DNA of 64,000 nt from Neelides folsomi (Eukaryota > Arthropoda > Collembola > Neelipleona > Neelidae), in contig JAQGBZ010000068.1 of NCBI GenBank assembly GCA_034687125.1, forward strand, positions 124,001 through 188,000, given 5' to 3'. Positions 54,301-64,000 of this stretch are shown here, piece by piece; position 1 is the first letter of the stretch, and every line of letters begins with the position of its first letter. The position numbers and the translations under genes were made by a program. The notes below the pieces were generated by a model. That model was not told the DNA's origin, searched no databases, and worked only from the letters and a program-made list of their open reading frames with translations.

Positions 54301-57300
54301 AAGTCAAATTGATGGATTTTTAATGTATCAATGGGCAAAGTGGAAAAGGAATATTTCCCTTTGGGTGGAAATTCAGAAGTTGATCTAATTGTTAACTTGA
54401 GCTTTTTAAAATATACATTTATATTTTATCATGATGTTAATGACATATGATGGGCATTACAAAGGTAATGGGTGGAATTTGAAGCTCGGAATATTGTAAA
54501 TGGATTGGTAAATCTCGACGTTTGAATTGCTCAAATGAGCTTCACCTGAAAATAGTCGAAATGGGAGCAGTTGGAGTTAAATGAGGAATCCGTCTTCATT
54601 TATCATTTCATTTTCCAAATGTATAAATAATGCATGGTAATGAGTGAGAGTGGAGAATGTGTACAAATATTATGTAAAAAGATACACACACACAGTTTTT
54701 AAATATAGAGCTCCTCCGGTGAGTTTGAGAACTCTCACTCGTTTTATGATCCTCTCAGGAGAAACTCAGGATGAGACGGAGAAACAACCCCGGTTGGAAT
54801 CTCAATGTCATTTTCATCTTTCAACCTCCTTTTTCATCCCTCTTCCTTCCAGAGTTCCCTGTAGGAACATTGTGCTGCACTGAGAGACTCCAAGAGCCCT
54901 ATTCATGTAAATATAGAACCGGAATCCGGATTCATACTCTTGTGATAAGAGAAGACCCATTAAGCAGATGAGGAAGTTAGGAAGTCTCCTCCACGTCAAT
55001 TTCCCCTCATTTCCTTAATGTTTCATTTTTAATGAGAAATTGAGTGAATAATGGACGAGGAGTCCGCACAGAATCCCCAAACAAGGAAAATAACCCAAAC
55101 TTGACATTTGGCTCTCTAACCTTTGTGAGGGCATTTGATATACAAGGCATTTCATTGTAAGAATCCTACATGAGGAAAATACTCGTGGAAATGAAAGTTG
55201 TATGGAAGGTTTTTCATTGACTGACTGACTGAGTTTATTTGCACTCGCTCCTTTCCCTCCCTGCCACAGTGATTTCCCTCTTCGATATTTCCCCAAGACG
55301 GCGGGGATTCTTCCTGCCTTCATCCATCTTCACTTTTCTTCTTCTCAAAAATTAAAAAGATTCATATAGGGCCAAATTCTACTACGCACTCCCCCTCAGC
55401 TTAATCCAATTCTTTTCTTCATCCTTATTCTTCCATTTGTTAATATAAAAACATCGACTCCAAGTTTCCTATCAAAATATCTTCCTGGATCTTCCGAGAG
55501 AAATTCAATTCAATATTTTGAAATCCTTGCTTGGATTGAATTATTAAAAAATGAATTTCAATTTTTGGAATAAATTATTAAAGATAAGGTTTGAGATTAA
55601 ATATGTAGACAGCTAAACTTGAATGTTCAAATTTGCATTTTATCCATTGGGTAGTGTTTATCTTTCTAAGGTGCTCTCACTGCTAAAAGGCACTAGATGT
55701 GGAAATGTTAAGTAATTTAATTTTAAGTGTGAATTTTCCATTCCGTTTTAGCATATTAACGTGGGTTGGCATAATTTGATGAGCAGAGCGGATTAAGTGG
55801 TCAAAATGATGTAGGATCCAGAGACGTGAGAGGTGAGGGAAGGTGCGTAATGTTGAGGTCCAGGAGCTAATTGGAGAGATTAAAGAAGGATCTTCATCAG
55901 GCAGGGTGGAAGTTAATGAGCGAAGATCTCGCCCGTGTGGGAGCGCATATCCCGGAGAGTAATTTGACTCTCGGGTGAGAGTAATGAATGAGCGTGCCTT
56001 GGAATGAGTTCTTGGGCGGATGAAGAACGGCCGAAGAGACGATGATGGGAAGTGAAGGGAAGACCAACCTGCTTTTCCACCTCCCCACACGGACGCCTGT
56101 CACAAGGCTGTCTAAAGATCTACCTCCTTTATTAATGTCTGTGGGAGAGGAGCTATCATATCTCATTTGATGGGTGTGACGTATTCTTATTCACGGTGGC
56201 AATCCGAGATCACGACCCCTTCTCACTTCCAGACCATCCTATCTGACCCAGTATGGTTTTTTCAAGTCCCACGGCCCTACACAGACCAACTCCTATTCTT
56301 CTAATCACTCCTTCGACCCTACAGGTCACAAAGGTCAAATCGGACAAATTATATTGATTGTCCCTTTCAATGCATAGATCATTATTAAACACTTTCAGCT
56401 CCACTCACATTTACTCTACATAGTAAACTATGAACTTCATATTGTATACTTCATATTCATACAATATTTTATATGTTATATACTTATATGAATTATATCT
56501 GTATATTGAGTATGCATATTCATTTATTAATATAGTTTTAATTGTTGTATGCGTCAAGAGTAGCAGAATGGTTCATTGTTTATATTGAGATGAGTGTGTG
56601 CAAAAGTGCACAAAAAGATGTATGTGGATGTTTATGCCTTTAACTAATTTGGAGCGCTAAAAGGGTTTTTTCTCCTCGGTTTAATTCCTTGATGTAATAA
56701 AAGGCTTCTTTTTTCGACCCCTGTATTAATAAAATTGTGATATGGTTGAATTATCTTGGTACATGTGTATTTGTATATTGGGATAATTTTAAGTGTGGAT
56801 TTGACTTGGTCTTGGGGTTTTTACCCCGGTCGAAGGTGGCAGAGCGTGCGTGTGTGGAAGAAGTATATGAATGAGGTTGGATGAATCAGTGAAGGGGACA
56901 GATGGACAGAGAAGTAACGTGATCCGGCAAGGGCTACCCGTAAGACGTCGAGGTGGAATAACTTTAACTCGCTGTAGATTTATCATTAGTGGTAAAGATG
57001 TTTTTTGTAAGAGACTATGAGGGGAAAGGCATTAGGAACAACGTGATTCTTCTCCTCCTCCCCAGTGGGGGTCAGAGGAAAAAGTGTCGAACACTCTCCT
57101 GCCCCGATATTAGAGATCTCCACTACAGATCCAAGGAGAGAAACGGGGGTATATTGTTAATAGAATAAAATATCTCATGCATCCCATATACCCCCAATAT
57201 CCCAGGGAGACACTCTGACTGACACTCGAGAGAGGAACCATTTGGCGGTCTCATCCTATGGAACTATTTGATATTCCCTCGACTTCCTCTCGACTCTTTA

Positions 57301-57351
57301 AAGGGGAAAGCGGCCCTAAGAGCCGCCCATTCCGCGACCACGAAAACGAAA

Positions 57352-57372
57352 TGATTAATTTTTAATTAATCA
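57352..57372. repeat. AT palindrome with two TAATTA-type cores
   Basis: Nine-base arms (57352-57360, 57364-57372) flank three T residues. Each arm contains ATTAAT/TTAATT-type words that homeodomain proteins typically bind. It sits at the edge of a less-AT-rich island. Function is a guess. Confidence 0.35.
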
Positions 57373-58383
57373 CGGGGGAGGGGAAACGATTCTTCTCTTT
57401 TAAAACCTTCTTATATGAAGATGCTTTCTCCTCAATTGCTCCTTCGCTTCTTTCCTAACTCAATTCACCCCATGGAACCAATCCTCGTTAATAATTTAGA
57501 GGATTAAATTACAAGATTATTTTCTATTACAATTTCATTAGTTTTGTGTGCAATAAGATTGATTTGAAAGACGTTGATCTGAAAGTAATAAAAAGTACAT
57601 TTATAAACAGATACAGATACAAATCCATACATGTAAATGCATTACATAAACATAATTAATATTTTTATGTACCCAGTCAGCCCAATTGTTTGTCATTACT
57701 TGTCATTGTTTTGACTTGGATGGAGTAATCCTAAAGAGATGGGCATGTGTTTATAAAGATCAGTCTGTCGGAGTACTTATAATACCAAGAATGGATCAAA
57801 CATATTGTTAATTAATTGGAGATCATCCTCTGCATCTCATCTTGGGGAAATTGATAAAAAATGTGTTCTTAATCCGCTTGTTGTTCTCAAGAGATTTCCA
57901 ACTCACGGAACTGTATGGGGAGAAACTGTGTAAAAGTGTATGTGTGCAGGGGCAGAGAGACCTTCGCACGCACGACGACTCAACCTGGTGGCTTCAACAG
58001 CTCGGCTCTCCCAAACCTCCAGTTCAACTTCCAGCTTCCTCTACTTCACACACCCGCTCTCTCAAAAAACCTCTTTGCCCCGTATGAAAATTCCCAACAA
58101 ATAAATATTTCATCCACAAACCCACTTTGAGACCCACAAGAGCGATCTGATAAGGAACTTTTTATGCCAATCTTGAAAGTGGTGAGAAAATAAATAAATA
58201 TCTAGTGTATTTAGTACAGGTGTATAACATATAGTGTTGTATAACATATAGGACTCGGGTTTACAGCATACAGTAAGTTGTAAGTTTAGATCTTGTAGTT
58301 CCAAAGAAATGAAGCGGTAAGATGACTTTAATTAGAAAATAGATCGATTTTTTGGTTAATTGCCGCCGTGAAGTGCTAATTTG

Positions 58384-58440
58384 TTCCTTGAAAGAACCTT
58401 CTTGTGTTCCTTTACCCAAGGATCTTCCTTGAAAGATCCT
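58384..58440. repeat. Duplicated 16-base hairpin motif
   Basis: Two copies of TTCCTTGAAAGAACCT (second copy with T for A at one position) lie at 58384-58399 and 58425-58440. The GAA and TTC words at 2- or 3-base spacing resemble, imperfectly, a heat-shock element. The second copy also forms a 7-base-arm hairpin. Confidence 0.5.
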
Positions 58441-61400
58441 ATTGAGAATTACGCAAGAGTTGTGAAAATTCTACAGCGGCGTCTGGAAGTCTTTTAATTT
58501 TTGGCAAGAAGGCCTTCGTTATCGTAATGTACGCTCGTTGGTCCAATCGACACGGGGAGTGAGAAGTGATAAAGACGGGGGATCGAGAAAGACGACACTT
58601 GTGTCTCAGCTGGATAATGCCCTCCGCTGCCTACTGACTCTTAATTGACAATTCTCTATTCACCATTCCATGGATTGAACTCTCATTTTACCAGACAAAT
58701 TTCAAGTAAGCTCATCCTCATCAACTTTTATCCTCTACTTTATTCCGACCATTCGGAAGTTATCGACTCGTCTAAAAACTCTCAAACTTTCTCGTTTCCG
58801 TGTCTATTACATCTCTCAACTCTGGTGTTGAGGAGATGCAAAGGAACTTTCCAGGGGGGATCTGAACTTCTTTATTCGCTCTTCAATCATTTAAATATTC
58901 ATCTTAGATCCAAAATCGTTAATGGAAGCCTTCCTCAAAATGATACAGATGAAGAAAAATATGGAAATATTTTCTAAGCACATAAATGCATTTTATGCAC
59001 AACTATAAATATTTATTATTTTTATATTAAATCCTCCATAAGCGTAAGAATAATAAATACTGATATACTGTATACATAAATACTGTATATCAGTATATGT
59101 CAAGTTAATATATTTTCTATATATTTAATGTAGAGTTTAACATATATTGATAATATTCTATACACTTTTTTTACTCTATATACTCAATGTGGTAAATATA
59201 AAAGCATTGTATTGTATACAAAACACTATATTATATACAAAAGCATTGTACAAACAAATAAATTCGTATTTGTATATAAAAATTCATTTTGAAGTTGACA
59301 AAAAGCTAATTGATTGTATGATTCTTCCCATATGACAAATTATCCCCGTTTAATAATGATAATTATGAGCATAATTGTAAGGATGTAAATTCAAACTTTT
59401 CTTTGGATCTTGGAAAGACAAAAGTGAATGAAAGGTTTCTTTTTGCCAGAGCGGATGATTGTGAACAAATGAGAGTTAAACGAGTGGCTGTATTTATGTT
59501 AATGAATAATTGTCATGGAAATTGTTCTGTGTCGCATATGGCGACCGTCGTCCCAAGAGTTCTCCATCCGTCGTCGAGTAAAAATGGCCGAGAAATGGGT
59601 TCAATTTGTAACCTTTGTGGAGACAGGGGATGAAAAGGGAGATCTGGAGTGGGAGTTTGATGAAGCTGGGAATTGAATAGGTTTCGTTCCATTCAGCCTC
59701 GTGTCTCACTGGCGGCACGCCGACAAGCCTCACTTACCCTAATACATATATCCACGCTCCTGTTGCTCCCCCGGTCTTTTAATGCACTTTTGATATAAAT
59801 ACAAAGACAGTTTGGAAGTGGAAAAAAGAGATTGGTAAAACCGGCGGTTCCAAAACTTGAACTTGTAAAGTTGGCCAGTGAGTGAGCAAACAGAAAAGCC
59901 AAGGAACATTTTAATAGGAAAACTCCGGTTTCTACCTTTGTAAACTCACTCTCCCGCATCCAATTTATTCCCGCAAATCTTCATTCTCTGATGAGTTTGG
60001 GCTCTTTGGGGCTTTCAATTGATTTTCAATATTTGAGTCGGAGGGAAAAAAACAACTTTTCTCATTAACTTCATCTCAAAATGGATTATAGAAAGAGGAG
60101 TAATGAGTTTGCCACGGGCCGATCATTTCTACAACTTGATTATTTTCTTATTTCCCACAACCAACATTCTGACTTTTTTACGAGGCTAAAATCAAGAGAG
60201 TGGAAAAGTTTTCATTCTGAGTCAATGGAACAGATCATTACGGTCCCATATTTCCCCTTTGTGGACTCGCGGAGGTGGAGGGAAAGAGGTTGTAAGTGGA
60301 GAGCAGTAAAATACCGATTTCCGTCTTTTATGAACCTCCTTAAACGAGCAATTGTGGCCGAGGAGAGCCACAGAGCTAATTTTGGAAAAGTTGGGGCATT
60401 TGGCTTCCTCCTCCTCTTGCATTGTTCCTTTTTTGAGGAGGATTCCCCCCAGTTCCCTGCCAGGGAATCCGATTCGGCTTGATCCTTTATTCATAAACAA
60501 CGAGGAGACAGGGAAGTTTGGGGAAGTTCCCCTATAAACAGATATGAACCGGGATTGAGAATGATGTTCCCTCATCCCTCCACGTCTACTCTCCTCCATA
60601 TTAACTTGACAGTTGTGATGGAAGGCGAGACCAAGGCAGGGAATTGAACATTTTGAGAAGAATGGGAGGTTCACTTACAGGTCTAATTGGGAAACGACAC
60701 CGGGAAATGAGAACCGACTCTCCCGACCCACTCAAAGTCACTCGGGGTGTCATTTAATTCAACTACTTCCCGTTTAATCAAACTAATTAACTTCACAAAT
60801 TACTTCACAAATTATATCTACTAATATATACATATTTACTCAAAGTCAGTTAAGCTTCTTTATTATATTACCATATTACCATCTGCATAATTATAGTAAT
60901 AGATAAGTTTCACTAATTATTATAATCAGGAATAATTCAAGCAGCACAAACCAAAATATTCATAATGATAACAATGATAACAATATGTCCATCATTTATT
61001 AATTCTATGATTCAATGATTTTGTATACAAATAAGCACCCAAATGGCAGCTAAAGATGTCTAGGTACCTATAAAAGTCTTCGATTATACAAGTTTGAACT
61101 ACGCGTCTTTAAAATGAAGTATAAAACAATAACAATTGATATAATTAGGAATGAAAAGAAACATGTTTGAGAGCAATAACAAATTATTTTGAGCATAGAC
61201 AGGTTCTTCCAATTCTTCAATCCTGAGCCAAAATCAATTTGTTTCCATTTGCAAATAAATAGCTTATTAAAAACTTACCTGACAACTATGAAAATGTCAT
61301 CTCAATAAGAAGTTTTACGATTCTTCGAATACATATAATATTATTATATGATTTAATTTGGCACATGAAAAGAACAATTTGTTATGTCTTACTTACTATT

Positions 61401-61652
61401 AGGTATGTAATATACTATCTGTATAGTATATTCTACGCCATCAGTAATTCAATGTTATACATATACTTAAATAATGTGGCTATATGGAATACTTAAGTAT
61501 TCGTCCGTATTTATATGCTTTATTATAGACAAAGCAACCATTTAATTCTTTGTTGTAAGAAAACTCTCAAAGAATGTTCATAAATTAATTTTATCGAGAA
61601 ATTTTATTATTATTCATTTGATGAGTCAGCAAGCATAAATATAATATACATA

Positions 61653-62586
61653 ACAATAGGATGCCCGCTGTGCTGCACATCCCTCAACGCCGCGCATATC
61701 CACACTTTTCTTGTGTCGAGTGTACTTTTACTAATTTGCTAAGTAGGTAGTTAGGTACCTCCGTCACAAACAACAAGTCTATTTTAAAAGGGATTAACTT
61801 TAAACTCAAACTCACAGTTCTCACAGAGTTTTAGTTTTTCCAATGCAATGCTGAATGCTTATTACATTACTCAATTAACAAGTCTTTTTTCGCTATAAGT
61901 GAAGTGATAATGTTTATTTCTTTATATTTGCAATATTCAAATGAAACAATTAAATAGGCCCATTGCTGGTCTTTATAAAATATCAGAGTATTTTGGTAAC
62001 CCGTCGACTTTTAGATCTTATTACAACAGTGTGGGTTGAATTAAAATTGAAAAATTAAGAGCCTTTTAATATGACATAGTGTTTAATTTCTACATTGAAT
62101 TGTCTTTTCGGCATTCTTTAAAGAATTTGTAAACAATATCAAAGAAATGAATCTATTTATTGTTAGTGGTCGGTTAAAATGGACTTTTACTCGGAAAGTC
62201 GAAAATCTTTGGAAAATTCGGTCCTATTGAAACATTTGTCAAACTCGCCAACTTTTACAAAATATTTCAAATATTTTGGTGACTCCTCCTTGGCAAAATC
62301 CACATTGTCAATAGTCTGGATGAAATTAATAAAAAGTTTAATTATCAAGTCCTTTAAACAAAAAATATTGAATGTAATAAACCTACAGCATTGGAAAATA
62401 CTAAAACTCTGAGTGTTGTAAGTTGCGAGTTGAGTTTAAAGTTAATCCTTTTTAAAATAGCTTTGTTAGTTAAGGAGGAGGGAGGTGGGAGGAGGATAGG
62501 AAAGTACAGTCAGCACAAAGAAAGGTTGATGGTAAAAGGATAGGCGCGGCGTTGAGGGATGTGCGGCACTGCGGGCATTCTATTGT
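61653..62586. mobile_element. Non-autonomous DNA transposon with long terminal inverted repeats
   Basis: The two ends are inverted copies. The first 49 bases (61653-61701, beginning ACAATAGGATGCCCGC) match the reverse complement of 62538-62586 at 45 positions, and weaker similarity continues inward for perhaps 50 more bases. Both sides carry TACATA (61647-61652 and 62587-62592), so the target duplication is either those 6 bases or the TA next to the tip. The 934-base interior has no transposase. The 77-codon frame at 62179-62412 resembles nothing known to me. The superfamily cannot be assigned. The few differences between the arms suggest moderate age. Confidence 0.85.
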
Positions 62587-62592
62587 TACATA

Positions 62593-63004
62593 CCGTAATG
62601 GTTCAAATAACCGCCCGGGCGCTTAATTAAATTATCGAGCTTGACCCCCGGCGCTTAATTGAATCCGGCGCTTAATTGGGCCCGGCGCTTATTTAAATAA
62701 TTATATTTAGGAATTGTTTAATTATAATTTCTGTTGCTTCTCATATGATTCTGGGCATATTTCAATACTTTAAGTTTAAATTTTACTTTAAAATTCCTTT
62801 GAGACAAAATCAAATAGCGTTTTGTTATAAAACTAACTTAATTAAGTATCATATATACCCTATAGCAATGAATAGTGACCGAATTCAATTTGACACGGCG
62901 CTTATTTGAGACCCGGCGCTTATTTAAAATCTCATGTCCTACCCCCGGCTCTTATTCGAGCCCGGCGCTTAATTGAGCCCCGGCGATTATTTGGACCATT
63001 ACGG
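62593..63004. mobile_element. 412-base MITE with GC-rich internal sub-repeats
   Basis: The tips are inverted (CCGTAATGGTTCAAATAA and its near-complement at 62977-63004), about 27 bases with four or so differences, flanked by TA on both sides. This fits a TA-target DNA transposon such as a mariner-type MITE. Inside, a GGCGCTTAATT/GGCGCTTATTT unit occurs about four times near the left tip (62617-62697) and five times near the right tip (62896-62990), all in the same direction, around an AT-rich core. There is no coding capacity. Similar GGCGCTTATTT-bearing elements are, from memory, widespread in marine invertebrate genomes. Confidence 0.8.
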
Positions 63005-63006
63005 TA

Positions 63007-63632
63007 TCATATATGGTACATATTTAAAAGATTTACTATATAAATAAATAGTATAACGAATAAAAGCAAATGAGACGTTAAAAATTATTTATTGACTTTG
63101 CTTGGATAATAAAAGTTGATATTTTTACCACATTTACAACAAGAGTAAGTTTATTAAGTTAAAATAAACCCAAACTAGTCATTTCCCAAAGTGGTAGTTG
63201 TGGATTTGAGAAGAAGCGTTGGAGGTAAATTAAGAAAAAGAGCCGCCACATATTTATTTAGATGAGACAGGGAATTTGGGATCTGGGCGGTGGGAATGAC
63301 CTTATTCACCCCCTCCGAGGAATCTCCGAAAAAAGGGCTTACATATATCAGTAATTATATGGTCAGAATATTTTAATTCATTTGATTAAATCATTTATGG
63401 GATTACAATTCTCTCTCTCACTCTCTTTGATTTACCAACCCCTTGGAGGTAACATATTTAATATTATATGTAACTAACATACTTTCAACACACTACCAAT
63501 TGTAGCAAGAAGCTAAATGTTATAAAAAGTATTAAAAGAAATTAAATTCTCCAGAGTTGCGCTAATCATATCATACCCACTTGGAAATTTTAATTAAAAA
63601 TGTGTTAATTTTTATTTTGCAGATAGTCGACT
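63007..63632. promoter_or_regulatory. Upstream region of the right-edge gene
   Basis: Includes a less-AT-rich stretch at about 63180-63340, a CT-rich run near 63412-63428, and an acceptor (TTTTGCAG, ending 63622) just before the start codon, which implies a noncoding first exon further left. Confidence 0.45.
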
Positions 63633-64000
63633 ATGCCGGCTTTCTTCTTCATTGCGATTCTTCTTCACACTTTTCCAATGGCCATTGTCACAGATTCCGG
63701 ACTTCAAGGTAAATGTCAATTAAAGCTGTCAATTTTAAACATTGGCTTATTTACTTTATTGCATGGTTTAGGAAAAGTGGGGATATTCATTAGTAAGGAA
63801 TTGGAAAGAGTTAATTAAAAGTAGCCAATGGGACACTGGGCGTTGGTCTTGAACTATTTATTTGGGTTGGGTAAATTATTGGGTCCCTTTTGAACCATTT
63901 GAGAGAGGAAAGAGGGATCCCTTGTAACTTGTCCCTTAGCTGTGATTCTCTTCCTGATATTCTTTCAATTTATTGACTCAGCTCCGGCACTCGACTTGGG
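63633..64000 (+). CDS. Signal-peptide exon of a secreted or membrane protein (partial)
   Basis: An acceptor at 63621-63622 and ATG at 63633 open a 76-base exon ending at a GTAAAT donor (63709). It encodes MPAFFFIAILLHTFPMAIVT plus DSGLQ, a typical secretory signal. The next exon begins at 63982 after TTGACTCAG and reads APALDLG before the window ends. The exon ends in phase 1, the same layout (noncoding exon, short signal exon, phase 1 intron) as FGFRL1 18 kb upstream. Too little is visible to name a family. A receptor or Ig-type protein is possible. Confidence 0.6.

Larger units (their letters stand above)
51321..61652. other. 10.3 kb region without recognisable genes
   Basis: No exon chain, conserved protein motif or RNA gene was recognised. 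Much of it (51.7-52.3, 52.8-55.4, 55.7-56.4, 56.8-57.5, 58.3-58.9 and 59.4-60.8 kb) is less AT-rich than spacers in the left part, separated by AT-rich valleys. The longest open frames (53171-53662 -, 60222-60674 - and 60081-60482 +) overlap others and lack domain signatures. The alternating pattern resembles islands of possibly constrained noncoding DNA beside a developmental receptor gene. That is inference only. Confidence 0.5.

Noticed and set aside
59040-59100. ATACTGATATAC inverted repeat
   Set aside because: Composed almost only of TA-type words in a TA-rich stretch; expected by chance there.
60081-60674. 133-residue plus and 150-residue minus frames
   Set aside because: They cover each other on opposite strands; at most one could be real and neither shows a domain.

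Overview
This is nuclear DNA of an AT-rich invertebrate animal with compact genes. Most introns are about 50 to 110 bases long with ordinary GT/AG ends. Every recognisable gene is a metazoan one: HCF, PTP-PEST, PPME1, a cytosolic thiolase, REV3, POLR3B, UTP25, kish and FGFRL1. Short introns and AT-rich spacers fit an arthropod or other ecdysozoan, perhaps a springtail, but the phylum cannot be settled by eye. An FGFRL1 gene argues against fly- or nematode-type gene content. Nothing bacterial, no CRISPR array, no tRNA or rRNA gene, and no retroviral or LTR element was recognised.

Layout. 94-219 (+) is probably the last exon of a gene lying to the left. 1714-8288 (-) is host cell factor, head-to-head with a PTP-PEST tyrosine phosphatase at 9618-13791 (+). 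15483-17247 (+) is protein phosphatase methylesterase 1. After a 3.2 kb AT-rich spacer come cytosolic acetyl-CoA acetyltransferase (20432-22332, -) and the catalytic subunit of DNA polymerase zeta (23512-30530, -). A broken THAP-domain gene lies at 31065-31442 (+). RNA polymerase III subunit 2 (31847-36853, -) is followed by UTP25 (37605-40645, -), which diverges from the tiny kish/TMEM167A gene (40994-41435, +) across 348 bases. A TAF6-like HEAT-domain protein without a histone fold sits at 42557-43528 (+).

From about 44 kb the window changes character. Noncoding DNA becomes visibly less AT-rich and the introns become long. FGFRL1, a kinase-less FGF receptor with three Ig domains, spans 45705-51246 (+). 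About 10.4 kb without a convincing gene follow it, then two abutting terminal-inverted-repeat elements (61653-62586 and 62593-63004), and then the signal-peptide exon of another secreted or membrane protein (63633-63708) that runs off the right edge.

The left two thirds are housekeeping genes: chromatin-linked transcription, Pol III, ribosomal RNA processing, translesion synthesis, PP2A control, lipid metabolism and secretory traffic. They show no operon-like logic beyond some shared divergent promoters. The right third looks like a developmental receptor locus with room for regulatory DNA. The most unusual items are a SUMO-interaction-like motif in a long HCF N-terminal extension, a candidate REV7-binding motif in a short REV3, the TAF6 HEAT-only gene, the paired inverted-repeat elements, and a perfect hairpin inside a UTP25 intron.
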